Assembly: GCA_002914845.1 (NCBI GenBank)
Contig: JXTC01000046.1
Location: 951,496-1,015,495 of the forward strand
Source: Trema orientale
Taxonomy: Eukaryota; Streptophyta; Magnoliopsida; Rosales; Cannabaceae
Direction: 5' to 3'
Length of the DNA: 64,000 bases
Below the pieces are notes generated by a model. It was not told the origin of the DNA. It was given only the letters and a program-made list of their open reading frames with translations, and searched no databases. Both the position numbers and the translations under genes were made by a program. Shown in pieces: positions 1 through 12,609 of this stretch (within the stretch, counting starts at the first letter, position 1; the number at the start of each line of letters is the position of its first letter).

Positions 1-2436
1 ATTTCTTGATACTTAAATTCAAAATGTACCTTACATTACGATGACGACAGTAACATTAAAAAAAAAGGTTTATTCAGAGAGAAATAAAATAGAAAAGCAC
101 ACTCATAAAGAAAAAACAAAAAAAAAAAATTCTCTTCTTTTTTGTCAGGAAGACGATTTAACGAATTTGATTTAGGGTCCAAATTACTCGTACCCAAGTC
201 TAAATCCCTTAAAAGAACACATGTCAATTTTCTTAATACATTAACTTTACTGACCTGAGTGTAATTTAATTTTTTGTTTTAACTCTAGTAACTATCTTTT
301 CAATAAACTTTTAAGCGTTGTAGGCCTTTGCTTCACACATCGTTATAAATGCATCGTTGTTAAGTATTTACTAAATTGCTATTTAATTGTAATTTTTAGA
401 TTGTTCACTACCAAACCGTGCACTACCGTAGACTTCCCCAATTTCTATTTTCTATATATATATATTGGCACCGTTATCCGATGGGAAATCCCCATCCCTA
501 CCCGAACCTTTGCAGCTACGTGGATTAGGAAGGGTGCCCCATCTTTGCTCTGCCCCATTTAATCCACAATGAGGGCTCACTTTTTGTTGATTTTTTTTCC
601 AATGAAAGAAAAAAAAAAAAAAAAAAAAACCACCTTTAAACATTAGAAGACGTGGTTAATTGTGTGGGCCAATGCAATTTTTGTTTTGTGTTATTAACTT
701 TGAGAGCAAAATAATCATGTGGGCAACTATTGCTCCTGGCAAGAAATTATTTATTGGGGGGGCCAAATAAAAATTTCAATGTTAAAATTCAGTTTGCCAT
801 ATTCGGTGGATATATATATGTGAGAGATTTGGTTCATAGGGTTCGTCTTTATGGGTTTTGGCTTCTATGATATTAATCCATTTTCGGATGTGAAAGAATC
901 AGAATGTACATATCATCTTAGCTCATTCATAGTTGATGGTGTGCCCAAAAGCCGTGAAGGAAAAGAATTGAAAAATAACTAAATAAATAATGCAAAATAT
1001 CATCGTTACACGTGGCAGCTAAGGACAGGTTCAGTTTATCACTCGAAAACAAAATTGCTTCTAAATTGTGTTCTTTAGTTTCTTAGCATTTCCTCAGAAA
1101 TTGGAGAGAGATTCCAATGAAATAGCTAACTTTTCGAAAGATGCATTAGATATTTGTGTGTAATTTTACTTCAAATTTGTTAAATTAGCAATGTTCATAA
1201 TACCGACATTCAAAACGTTAGATAATAAGCCATCACATAAAAGTATTAGTTATCAAATCTAAGATAACAACAACCACGTAAGTGCTGTTCCCACGTCTTT
1301 TTTTTTTTTTTTCCTGAACTTTTTATATTCTATTTTTGGTATAAATCTCGACCCTTTTTGAAAGTACACAAGTCCATTTTAGCTTTCAAAATAGAGCCAA
1401 AACCATATCTATTCTCACACGTTTGCTTAACCTCAATAAGAATTACTCATATGATGATTTTTTTTTCCGATAAATTTGAGAATGGAAAATAAAGCAGGGT
1501 GTCACATGATATAGGAGTAAAGGGAATAATATTGGTATTCCCCGAAAAAATATAAACGAGTTTTGTGTTTTAGCAAAATACCAAATATCAGGCAGTTTTG
1601 CGTATGTTGAATTTTTTTTTTTTTTTTTTTTTGATATAAACGGGCTCCTCAAGTGAACATTATTAATCAAAACAAAAAATTTCAAATTACAATATAAGCA
1701 AAAAGATTACAATTTTAAACTCCTCAAAGAAAGGAGACGAAAAATAGATTACAAATATAACTAAGAACAAATGTGTGAGTTACCCTATTCTTTAAGAGAA
1801 AGAGATAATAAAGACCACCAGCAATCTATTGCCTTCAACACTTGCTCCTAGCTATATTTTTGGCGGGTTAGACTATATGATGTCAGCACTAATTGAGATC
1901 CATGCAGTGAAAAAGAACACAAAATAAAAATTGGCCATTAAACAAATTTAGACCTGAGAAGAAATCATAGATTTAATATCTGAACAGAACTAAAATCAAC
2001 ACAAAAGATGGTCATATAAACCAAATCTAGATATAGACTTATTAAAACTGAAAAATAAAAAGAAAAAAAAAATATGAAGGAGGAGGAAGAAGAGGATGAG
2101 GAGAAAAGGCCGAAGAAGGAGAAAGGAAGACCCCTCCCGTCTCTGGCCTCCAAGTGGGGTGGCACTAACTTTTTTTGTTGGGAGAAGATGTAGATAGAGA
2201 GAAAGGTTGGGGTTTTTTAGGTTTCAAAATAAGTGTTTAATTGTTTATGTTGTGTTTTAATTACTATTTTTAGAATTGAAAAATGCATCCCACAAATTGC
2301 TAAATCAGATTATATTTATCTATTATGTTAAATTTGGTCAACATTATATTGTGTAATAATGTTAAAGGCCTTATCCCAAATATGGTCATATGGTTAAATA
2401 GTCAAGCTAGTTTCTTAATTCTATAACCGAACACTA

Positions 2437-2438
<2 letters not shown>
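1..2438. other. Gene-free AT-rich stretch
   Basis: No coding region is supported in either strand. Open frames here are short and rich in F, K and S because they cross homopolymer A/T tracts (for example 601-630, 1301-1312 and 1612-1632). A short GC-richer patch at about 465-580 resembles the GC-rich ends of hAT-type elements, but no paired end or target duplication was found. Confidence 0.6.

Positions 2439-2470
<32 letters not shown>
2439..2470. repeat. (TA)n microsatellite
   Basis: Uninterrupted TA dinucleotides directly upstream of the MITE at 2503. Similar shorter TA tracts occur at about 5537, 13867, 18631 and 56058. Confidence 0.9.
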
Positions 2471-2471
<1 letters not shown>

Positions 2472-2502
2472 TAGAACATAAATTTGCTTTTTTGAAAATT
2501 AA

Positions 2503-2862
2503 GGGCCCGTTTGGTTCGCCCATTTGAATGGGTGTGTTTGAATAGAAATTGTGGAATGTGTTATAATTGGAATGGGAGACATTTGAATGGAAAAAATAGT
2601 GGAATGTGTTGTAATTAAAATGGGAGCATTGGAATGGACCATTCAAAAATACCTCCTCCCCTCCATTCTCATTCAAGATACAAAAAAACCATTCCAATAG
2701 TTAACTTTTTGGATGGACCATTTGAATGGAAAAATTGAATTGTTGAAACAAACACACATTCTAAAAGATCATTTGAATGGAAAAACTGAATTGTTGAAAC
2801 AAACACACATTCAAATGGATTTTCTATTCCAATGGAATGGAATGGTTGAAACAAACGGAGCC
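2503..2862. mobile_element. Tourist-like MITE (PIF/Harbinger type)
   Basis: The left end begins GGGCCCGTTTGGTTCG. The right end ends AAACAAACGGAGCC, whose reverse complement GGCTCCGTTTGTTT matches the left end with few mismatches. Both sides are flanked by TAA (2500-2502 and 2863-2865), the 3-bp target duplication expected for PIF/Harbinger elements. The 360-bp body has no coding capacity and is built from diverged CATTTGAATGGAAAAA-type words. One of these, about 45 bp long and ending in AAACAAACACACATTC, is repeated in tandem at about 2717-2815. Confidence 0.75.
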
Positions 2863-3650
2863 TAAGTTATTCGGTTGTAGGTTTAAAGGGATACTTTAAC
2901 TATTTAACCGATGATATTTGACTACTTTCAAATAAATAAATAAAAAACATCAAAAAGTATAATTTAAACCCAATTTGGCACAAGGAAAATAGAAATTTTT
3001 TGGTGAATGTCCTTTTTTAACACTTTGTTTTAGTAAATGTCAATTTAGGTTTTTATAACTAAATGATCAAGTATATGTATTTTTACACTTAGTATATATA
3101 CTTATATATTAGTTTTAGTTATGTACTGAGTATATGATATTTTATACTAGATATATAATATTTTTTACGTGGTATATATATTAATATACTAGTAATTTCA
3201 CTATAACATTTGAAAGATAGATATTTACTTAAAATAAGCCCAAAATTTGGTCATTTTGCTATAAGACTCAGGAAATTAAGCTTAGTAGCATTTCTTAGGT
3301 ATTAGTTTCCAATCTTAGTAGTATCTTTTTTAGTTTTTTTTTGGTAGTTTTTATTACAACATTTTAAATTTGTTCATAATTTTCTCACAACTGGTTGAGT
3401 TTCATTTACTAACTTGAGATTCGTATACTAACTGGAGAGGTAATTTGGTATAAAACTATAATATATATAGGTAGTGTCTTAATATATGATAAAAGTTGAA
3501 TTTAAAACTCGTGTTTCTAAAAGAACCTCGGTTTTCTTTTTTAATTTTTATATAGCATTCAACTCCTCGAATTTATATTTTAGTAATATTTAAGTCCTTT
3601 TATGTTACAAAGAGATTTGGGAATGAGGATTGAGATAAAGAGCAAGGCCA
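2863..3650. other. Gene-free AT-rich stretch
   Basis: No gene is supported. The 3040-3200 part is rich in TATATA/TACTAG-like words and looks like decayed non-coding repeat, but no family was recognised. Confidence 0.5.
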
Positions 3651-3789
3651 TGTATAATGTCCCAAGTCCCACATCGTGTATGTTCTGGGAAGATTATGAT
3701 TATTTAAGTAGTGGTCCGTGAGCCTAAAGATACCTTCAAGGTAGCACTTTTAGGTAAGGTCATGTGGTGTTACAAGTGGTATTAGAGCC
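3651..3789 (+). mobile_element. Short LTR end plus primer-binding-site remnant
   Basis: The sequence runs from TGTATAATGTCCC to GTGTTACA at 3774, that is, TG...CA. It is followed at once by GTGGTATTAGAGCC at 3776-3789, one mismatch from the TGGTATCAGAGCC primer site complementary to initiator tRNA-Met that many plant LTR elements use. About 15 bp inside lies GTCCCACATCG (3666-3676), which matches the plant snRNA upstream sequence element RTCCCACATCG. No matching second LTR was found in the window, so this is a fossil fragment and its family is uncertain. Confidence 0.45.
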
Positions 3790-5446
3790 AAGTTAAGTTT
3801 GACAATTAGTATTACGATAAGTCAATCTTGAGAACTTTAGAATTTCAAGTTACTAAGTTAAGGCCGTTTGAATTAGAATATACCTCTATTATGGCTTAAG
3901 GATTGATCTAAATTCGCTAAATTTGTTTAGTTTAGTCTTAGATATTAAGTAGAGTAAGGTACATATTATTTAAATTTTTATATTGATAGAACAGTCGATT
4001 CGACCATAATATTTAGCAATCATTTGCTTTACATGGACTTTTAGGATCGTTTAAAAATGAGTACTCTCATTATTTTGATCATTAAGATCTTATTATTGAA
4101 AATTGATGTTTTTAGTATCTAGTGCTTTGGTTATTAGTTTCTTTTTGTGTTTCATTAGTAGACTTAGAATATTAGAAACTTTTTTTCTTACTATCGATAT
4201 TGGATGCTTATAGAGTTTATAGGTCGACCTTTATTTTATAGTTAATATTGAAATTATATGAGTTTATCTTCTATCTTTTTCTTCTTTTGCCTGACTTCTA
4301 TCTCAATGTTTTGTCCCCGTTTAAAAAAAAATCTAAGTTAGTTATCAGAAAAGTGAAATTTATTAGTTCACAAGAAATTATGTTGTGCTTCCTAGGAGTT
4401 GTTAATCTCATGTTGGTAATATAAGGAGTTTATAGAATAAATATTTTCTTATCATGGTGTCTATGTGAGGAAGATAAGCTTATTTGGGTGCACCGATTAA
4501 TAGGACAACGAATTGAAGAAATGTTTTAATTTCTCTTAGAATGTGGAATTATTTGTATTTGAGGCCGTAAAATACAATGAATAATTGAGCGAATTACATT
4601 TGTCGAATAACTATCTTTCTAGATAATGAAGGACAAAGAGATAATAGCAAGAAATTACAATTTATGTGCTTATATTAAATAGTAAAAGTATATATAATTG
4701 TTACTAGAAGTTTAGGGATAAAAGTGTTGTTTTTGCTAAAAATTTTACATATAAAACTTTTCCTGTAAACATTGTGGTTAAGAAGAGTCTATTTGATCAT
4801 AGAAAGATAGGAATATTAATGACTTACCGTTGGAATAATTTAGAGAACGATGTTTTGAAAAACTATAATGGACTGATTTGAAGAATGATAAAGTGTGTAT
4901 GTATATATAGTATGAATGGCTTATGTGATTGGGATAATTTTGGGAATGATCTTACCTTTATAATATTTATTTTGAAAGCTAAGCAAAAGTTGAGATGTGG
5001 TGAATGAACAGTTTGGTTATGATTATAGATACTAGGTAGTAGAGTTGAAATTAGAATATATGGTTATTGTAAATGAGTTTACAATTTTATTCTATGGTGT
5101 TACCATATAGAAGGAAGTAATCTCTGTATTTGATAGTGTTTGGTGTTACTCTTATCTAGAAATTTATATTGGATTATACAAACAAATTGACGGGTACTAA
5201 TTTGATGAGCAACTACAAGAATTACAAGACAAGAGTTTTCAGAAAATTTAGTGTTCTACTATTAGGAATTCGACTATTATCGGTGATGGGAAAAAAATAA
5301 AAAATGCGTTTATAAAACAAAAGGTCAAAATAGTTATGTAATAGACTATGTAAGTCAATCAATATTTCTAAAATTGATAAATTATTTGATTTTTATGAAA
5401 TATGTCGTTTGTGTAGAAATATTCACATTTATAGTTCTATTAGTCT
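3790..5446. other. Probable decayed retroelement interior
   Basis: The stretch follows the primer-site remnant and precedes the Tat element. It has no open frame long enough to assign and no motif that can be named. By position it may be the ruined interior of the LTR element whose end lies at 3651-3774. That is inference. Confidence 0.3.
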
Positions 5447-5585
5447 TAACACGAAGAGATAGAAGCCCATTATCTTTCATAGGAATTCATACTTAGTTAT
5501 CAATCTAGCCATAAACTTCACGAACACATACTTCATATATATATATATATATATATAAACCCATCCTACCCACTCAACTATACTA

Positions 5586-5657
<72 letters not shown>

Positions 5658-6252
5658 TAAACTATTCCTATTACTACTAAGAATCTACTACCATCAATAC
5701 TATAAAAAAGTCATCTCATTTATATTATAGTACTCTATTATTAATATTATTATTATTATTATTACTTCTACTAATATTACTACAATTATAGATTTTGGAA
5801 TACTGAGCTACTCACCCCATTATTTACTTTTGCTCAATATATCTATAGTATGCTAGCAAATTATACTATGCTAACATAATTACTAACATTTAATTTCTAC
5901 ACTTTAAATACTCGCAGACCCACGGGGGTGAGTTGTATTAGTACGCTGAGTTGTGTAATGCGACCGCACTATTTACAATATCCTACGTTATTTTCAGTAC
6001 TTTAAATTTCCACAGATCCGTGAGGCTAAATTGTTTATTAAGACAAATTGTGTAATGCGACCACTTTTTATACAATATCCCATGTTAAATTTAGCAATTT
6101 AAATTTTAGTCATTTAAATTCAATACGCTAATCTAAATGAATTCTAACTATCTAACATGTGGCACTAAATTATAGCTCACAAAGTTTTTTTATAATTAAC
6201 CATCATTATGCCAAATTTTTCTTTTGCAGAAATAGCACCCTTCTCCCGAGCA
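5447..6252 (+). repeat. Left LTR of the Tat element (5'-shortened)
   Basis: It matches the right LTR from the word CGAAGAGATAGAAGC to the word CACCCTTCTCCCGAG. The portion equivalent to about 13384-13780 of the right LTR, including its TATA box, is absent here. The LTR end is followed by TTAAAGGCGACTCCGCTGAG, similar to the tRNA primer sites used by Tat/Ogre elements. Confidence 0.7.
5587..5653. repeat. (ATT)n microsatellite inside the left LTR
   Basis: About 22 nearly perfect ATT units. The right LTR has only a few ATT units at the same place (about 13911-13930), so the tract expanded in the left LTR or contracted in the right one after insertion. Confidence 0.9.
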
Positions 6253-6351
6253 TTTAAAGGCGACTCCGCTGAGGAGTAGCCAAGGGAAACTAAGTTTCTT
6301 CAGTAGCTCCAAGATCTCAAAAGTCATCTCGTGATTCTACCCGTTTTTTTT

Positions 6352-6354
6352 TTC

Positions 6355-6388
<34 letters not shown>

Positions 6389-6545
6389 AAAAAAAAAAAA
6401 TAAAAAAACAAAAAAAAAAAAAAAAAAAAAAAAAATAAAATAAATAAAAAAAAAAAAAAAAAAATTATTATAAAATAAAANCCATGTATTTCCAGAGAAC
6501 ACGAAAAAAGAAAAAAAAAGAAAAAAAAGTAAAAAAAAAAAAAGA
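6352..6545 (+). other. A-rich leader with one undetermined base
   Basis: Almost pure A with scattered T, G and C between the left LTR and gag. One N lies at 6481. Assemblies are error-prone over such tracts, so the true length is uncertain. Confidence 0.7.
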
Positions 6546-6566
6546 AAATTATCTCATTATCTCAAA

Positions 6567-7484
6567 ATGGCTGAGCAACAATATCCACTTAATGCTGAAA
6601 TTTCCACTATCTTAACTCAGTTGGCAAACTCAATAGATGCCATGAGGCAATCTCAAGAAGACATGCAATCATCTCATGCTCAAATACTCCAGAAGATTGC
6701 CAATCTGGAAAAAGCAAATAGAGCGGGGATTTCTGCTTCGGCTTTACCCAATCAAAACAATAATTTCCATGCATCTGAAAATCAGATTCCCGACATGCCA
6801 GCAATATAAGAAAGTCCTGTCAACCTTGTTGCCATAACCACAGCCAGAATTGATAATGAAACTTCAAAAAATTTTATTACGAAAGAGCAATTACAAGAGA
6901 TGCTTAGAACTGAAGCAGAAAAAGCCAGTATTCTTTCCAAGCCATATTCGAAGGATTACACTAATCCTCGATTTAAGAAGTTCGATGGGAAGAAGGGCAG
7001 TGCTAGGGAACATGTCATCAGTTTCCTAGATGACCTCAGAGTTTTTGCCAGTGACCCTGATTTGAGACTGAGAGAATTTTCAAAATCTCTCACTGATCGA
7101 GCATACTCATGGTTCGTCAATTTATCAGCAAGAAGCATCGGCACTTGGAAAGAATTGGTAACAATATTCTATACAAAGTTCTTTGCAGCAAAACGCACGT
7201 TAGGCTTATCTAGTCTTTCCAACACAACACAAAGGGAAGATGAAGCACTCATAGCCTACGTGAATAGATTCAAAGAAGTGGTACTTGACTGCAAAGAAAT
7301 TATTTCTGAACAAGAAATAATTCGAGTATGTATTAACGGAATGCAAGATGAATACCAAGTTCATATTGAGAATCAAATGGACCCAACTTTTGCCGAATTA
7401 ATGTTCAGAGTGAGCAATACCGAAGCAACAATGTTAAAAATGCATAAAGCTACGCCAGAGAAAAGGACTGCTGCTGAAAGTTGA
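6567..7484 (+). pseudogene. gag region of the Tat element
   Basis: It starts MAEQQYPLNAEISTILTQL. The core has the retrotransposon gag signature: FDGKKGSAREHVISFLDDL, then SLTDRAYSWFVNLSARSI, then W(K)ELVTIFYTKFFA, at about 6980-7190. This is the capsid-like structural protein of a fossil element. It is broken, and the region downstream to about 8050 carries decayed gag/protease-linker sequence. Confidence 0.8.
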
Positions 7485-8055
7485 AACCAACTCCCTCCAA
7501 AAGAAGGAAAAAGATTGCCATACAACGCCAACAAGATAGAAGAAATCTGCCCATTCCACCAGAAATACCACTTTCCAAAGATAGAATCAATGCTCTAGTG
7601 TGAGTCTGGAGATGGAGTTCTTAAATATCCACTACCCAACAAACAGCCAACACAAGAAGCAATGTGAGATCCCAAGTACTATGTGTTGCATAAAAGAGTG
7701 CACCATGCTACATCAAACTGTTATATTGTCTGAAGGGTTTATCACGAAAAATCTCAGAAAGGTGAAATTATCTTGGGACAACAACAACAAAGGGCTGAAA
7801 ATAATCCATTTCCGAATCATGAATGAGGTTAAGTAAATACTTGCACTGTGGCTAATTCAACTGAAGACAATCTAGCCAAGGAAGAAGCCTCGAAGGAAGA
7901 AGAGATCAAGATGATGATGGAGAATCTTATCAAGTCACGGGCTTTCAAAAACCTGTTTGACACGTTAGAATTCGGAGAGGAGGCCCATAAAGAAGCCACA
8001 TAGGCGATCTTCAAAGTATCTCAACAATTCGGTCCACAATGCTGCTCTATTAACC

Positions 8056-8750
8056 ATGTTGTGGGACGAATTACAAAGAAAGATGAAGACACCATTACTT
8101 TCTCAAAAAAAGATGCCCCAAGTTGTGAATTTTACCCACAATAATCTGTTGTACTTGGAAGCTAAAGTCAATAGCACGCCTTTCAAACGAGCCTTGGTAG
8201 ACAATAGTTCAACGGTCAATCTCATGTCTTGGCAAGTTTTCAAAGCAGTCGGAATTCTATAAAGCAAGTTGATTGTGCAAATCATGCGATTAGTAACTTT
8301 TGCTTCAAGTTCTCATACTATAAAAGGGCATGTTAATGTGGATTTGCAAGTTAGACCAATCAGGGTACCAACGAAGTTTTTTGTGATTGATATGGATGTA
8401 TCCTATTATTTGCTACTCGGAAGACCTTGGATTCACCATAACCAAGTAGTGCCATCTACTTTGCATCAATGTTTGAAGGCGATCAGAGGTGAAAGAGAAA
8501 TCTTGGTGCCTGTACCGAAAGCTCTATTTGCCCAACAAGAAGTATTCTGGATGGAGGCAATGTTCTTTGATGACGTATTTGGCGGACCGAATGAAACAAA
8601 ACCTCGAGGAGTACTATTGAACACCAATTCTGATGTAAGAAACTCATCCTACAACAACACGGCCATGGAGATCGATTCAGTAGACCTAGAAAAGCCCTAC
8701 ATCCAGCATGTTATTCTACCTGATGGAAGAGTCGCTTACCAATTATGAAG
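8056..8750 (+). pseudogene. Aspartic protease region of the Tat element
   Basis: The protease-like segment contains ALVDNSSTVNLMSWQVF, corresponding to the family's active-site loop (usually LVDxGSxxNV). Further on, VSYYLLLGRPWIHHNQVVPS is the LLGRPWI signature that ends the retropepsin fold in plant gypsy elements. It belongs to the broken element at 5447-14453. Confidence 0.75.
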
Positions 8751-8916
8751 GTACAGCGAGGCCAGCAATGACCTTGCGAGCCCAAAAAGAGTTTATCTTG
8801 CACAAAATTCAGAACGAGTAGAAGCTATTCCGCTCGCCCCAGAAAAATTATAATATGAACCCAAGAATCCTCAAGAAGCGCTCAAGAAAATAAATTTAGC
8901 AGAAGACAGAGAAGAA

Positions 8917-10290
8917 ATGTTAACATTCATTTCTGTCAATCTAGAGCCAGAATTTGAAATAGCTCACTTGGAATTGCTGAAAGAATATAGTAATGTTTTT
9001 GCATGGACATACAAAGACATACCAAAATTGAGCAATAAGTTAATTACACACAAGCTTACTATAAACTCCACCTACAAACCAGTCAAGCAAACCGCAAGGA
9101 ATTTCAGTAATCATATTCAGTTGCAAATCAAAAAGGAGATAGAGAAATTGATAGAAGCTGGATTCATAAAACCATGTATACATGCGACATGGTTGGAAAA
9201 TATAGTTCTTGTGAGAAATAAGACCGGACAAATCGAGATCTATGTAGATTTAAGAGACTTAAACAAAGCATGCCCAAAAGATGATTTTCCACTGCCAAAT
9301 CTAGACATGCTTATCGATGCAACCGCCGACCACGAGATGTTCTCATTTATGGATGGATTTAGCGACTACAATTAAATTAAGATAGATCCAGAAGACGCAG
9401 AGAAAACTACTTTCAGAACCCCATTTGGAAATTTTTACTACACTATGATGCCGTTTAGGTTAAAAAATGCTGGAGCTACTTATCAATGAGCCATGACAAC
9501 AATCTTCCACGATATGATCCATGATTATGTCGAAGACTATATTGATGATTTGGTGGTAAAGTCCAAGAGGAAAGAATCACACTTGAATCATTTAAAAAAA
9601 GTATTTGAAAGATGTAAAAAATATATTCTCAAGATGAATCCATTAAAATATGCATTCGGAGTCACAGAAGGCAAGTTTCTTGGCTTCGTGGTACACAAAG
9701 GTGAAATCAAGATTGATAAAGACAAGATAAAGGTAATACTAGATATCAAGCCACCTCAAGACTTGAAACAATTGAGGGGATTCATTAGAAAAATTTCTTA
9801 TCTCAGGAGATTTATCCCAGCTTTGGCCAATATTATCAATCCTCTCTATCAATTAACCAAGAAAGATGCGGAGTACAAATAGGACATTAAGCATGATCAT
9901 GCCTTCGAAAAAATTAAGAAAGTTCTCACTAATGCACAAGTTATGGTTACCCTGTCCCCAGAAAAAGAATTATTAATTTACTTGGCCGCATCTGACGAAT
10001 CTGTTGGGATATTGATAGCACAAGATTATGATGGCTTGGAAAAACCAGTCTACTATCTGAGTTGCCTGCTTAGAGGATCGGAGCAGAATTACTCTATCAT
10101 AGATAAGCTTTGTGTTGCTTTGATGTACGCAATACAAAAGCTTAGACACTACATGGTTGCTCACAAAGTCAAGTTGATCACAAATTCTGATTCGATCAAG
10201 CTCTTGTTACAAAAGCCAATTCTCACTGGTCGATACGTCAAATGGATGCTCACGCTTAGTGAACTCGATATCACTGTTGAAAAGTAAAAA
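8917..10290 (+). pseudogene. Reverse transcriptase and RNase H region of the Tat element
   Basis: Recognisable RT blocks are DLRDLNKACPKDDFPLPNLD, MFSFMDGFSDYN and the catalytic YIDDLVVKSK at about 9538-9567. The connecting EGKFLGFVVHKGEI and QLRGFIRKISYLRRFIP follow. The first RNase H domain covers about 9943-10290 (LIYLAASDESVG, SCLLRGSEQNYS). Order and motifs are those of plant Ty3/gypsy pol. The region is broken. Confidence 0.85.
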
Positions 10291-10308
10291 GCAATTAAAA
10301 GCCAAGCT

Positions 10309-10740
10309 TTGGTTGAATTACTTAAGTACACTAAGCAAGAGTCGGGGGAAATACTGTCCGTGGAAGACAATGAAGAATGTTGGATACTCTATTTTGATGG
10401 CGCCTCCATCCATAATGAAGGAAGTGCTAGAGTTGTTCTATCAAATAATCAAGGAGAAATCTTTAAGAAAGCTGTCAAATTAGCTTTCCCTTGTTCCAAT
10501 AATGAAGCTGAATATGAAGCATTAGCAATTGGATTGGATCCTGCAAAGGAAATGAAGATTTCAAAACTAAAAATCTGTGGTGACTCCAACTTAGTCATCA
10601 GACAGCTAAACGGAGATTTTGCTATTAAAGAGCCGAATTTGATCAAATATCGAGAAGAATTCGAGAAAAACTCTATGCCTTCAAAAATTACAAATTGGAG
10701 TACGTTCCTAGATCTCAGAACAAATATGCAGATGCTCTAG
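10309..10740 (+). pseudogene. Second (archaeal-type) RNase H of the Tat element
   Basis: WILYFDGASIHNEGSARVVL, then NNEAEYEALAIGLDPAKEM and GDSNLVIRQLNGDF, are the D-E-D motifs of the extra RNase H that sits between RT/RNase H and integrase in Tat elements. It is this domain that assigns the lineage. The region is part of a broken element. Confidence 0.85.
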
Positions 10741-11039
10741 CAACATTAGTACTTAAAATGGGTGATACAAATGAAGACCTTATTCAAATCCCATTGAAAA
10801 CTAAGTCAGAGCTAATAGCTTCATCAATGCAACAGTCAAATGGATGGATCCAATCTATCAAAGAAAAGCTGGAAAGTCTGGAAGTCAAAAATCTTGAAGA
10901 AATCAAAGTATTCATGTTGATCAACGATCAAGTATACAAGAGACTTTCTGACGGAATTTTAGCAAAATGCATTGATGAAGAATTTAGAAGAAAAGTGCTA
11001 GATGAAGTCCATTCTTAAGTGCGTAGTTTAGATAGACCA

Positions 11040-12400
11040 ATATTAGCTAGAAGAATCCACGACTTGGATACTTTTGGCCTGAATTGAGAAAATAAGGTAA
11101 TGAGCTACAAAGAAACTGCAAGCAATGCCAACTTATGATTGATCCTAAAGAAAGCTTCTTTGTGGAAGAAAAAGATTGGAGAAAAGACTACATCAACTAT
11201 ATTGCTCATGGTCAATTGCCTGATGACACTTCTTCAATTATTTTGGTGAAAAGAAAAGCAGACAGATTTTTTGTTCAAAATAATCTGTTTTTTAGAAAGA
11301 GCTTTCAAGGAAAAGTCCTGAGATGTTTAGGACCCAATGAAATAGAAATAGTCCTAAAAGAAGTACATGCTAGGGACTGCGGTAGCCATATGGGTAAAAG
11401 ACGCCTATTTGAGCAGTTGATCACTATTGGATACTATTGGCCTACCATGAAAAATGATGCTATGGAATTTGCTCGAAAATGTGACGCATGTCAAAGACAC
11501 GGAAATTTGATACATGTTCCCACTGTCAAAATGGGAAGTATCACGTCACCTTGGCCATTCCATACCTAGTCAATCGAACTTATTGGACCAATCAGTCCTC
11601 CTTCAAAAGGAAAGATTTGGATTCTAGCAGTTACAGAAAATTTCACAAACTGGTCTGAGGCCATTTCTCTCAAAAGGGCCACTTCAGAAGCTGCTAATCA
11701 ATTTGTACATGAAAATATTATCTGTCGTTTTGGCATTCCCCGAAGGATACTATTTGATAATGGAACACCTTTTATTGAACAACCTTTTGAGTCACTGCTG
11801 GAGAGATATCAAATCTTCGATGGAAAGTCTACTAGATACTATCCTCAAGGAAATAGAGCCATAGAAGCATTCAACAAAACTTTGGTGGCTATCATCAAAA
11901 GAATGATCAGAGAAAAATCAATTCGATGGGACGACTGCTTACCCCTTGCTCTTTGGGCTTACAGAGTCACCAAGCATACTACCACTAAAGAGACTTCTTT
12001 TTCTTTAGTATATGGAGCTGAAACTCTATGGCCTGTGGAATTAAACATACCGTCTGCTAAGATAGCACTTGGTGAAACGGAAAATTCTCGAGAATTTGAT
12101 CTCGAAATTTTGGAAGATCATAGAGCACAAGTACAAAATAGGGTTCAAAATTATCAAAGAAAAATTACTTGAGCCTACAACAAATTAGTTCGAGCTAGGA
12201 GTTTCGAAGAAGGTGACTTAGTACTCAAAGCTGCTGATCATGTTATGAAAGGAATGCATGCTGCTAAGTTCACAGCAAATTGGGAAGGACCCTATCAAAT
12301 TATGGATATCAAATCTAGTGGACACTGTACTCTCAAAAACCTAGATACATGTACATTATCTGCACCTACCAACCTGGAATTCCTCAAGAAATACTTCATA
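11040..12400 (+). pseudogene. Integrase region of the Tat element
   Basis: The zinc-binding H-H-C-C module is visible at about 11360-11520 (VHARDCGSHMGKRRL, then CDACQRHGNLIHVP). The catalytic core follows (NWSEAISLKRATSEAA, FGIPRRILFDNGTPF) and ends in the conserved stretch ALWAYRVTKHTTTKETSFSL. The region is fossil and broken. Confidence 0.85.
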
Positions 12401-12507
12401 TAGTTTCTAAACATGTCGACATCTAGAAACTATCATCAATGAAATTTTCATAATATAAATAAATAGTTGGTATTAAATTATCTTTCATCATACCCAATGA
12501 CCCGCAA

Positions 12508-12600
12508 TCTAGACTGGGCGCACACCCTAGTCCAAATATATAATTGGGCGCATACCCCAACGTAAATATAATTGGGTACATATTCCAATCCAAATTTGGT
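12508..12600 (+). repeat. Tandem repeat in the Tat 3' untranslated region
   Basis: About three diverged copies of a roughly 29-bp unit with the pattern ATTGGGCGCAYACCCYARYSY followed by AAATATA. Tat/Ogre/Retand elements are known for tandem repeats in this position, some of which seed satellites (established knowledge). Confidence 0.7.
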
Positions 12601-12609
12601 CGTATCATT

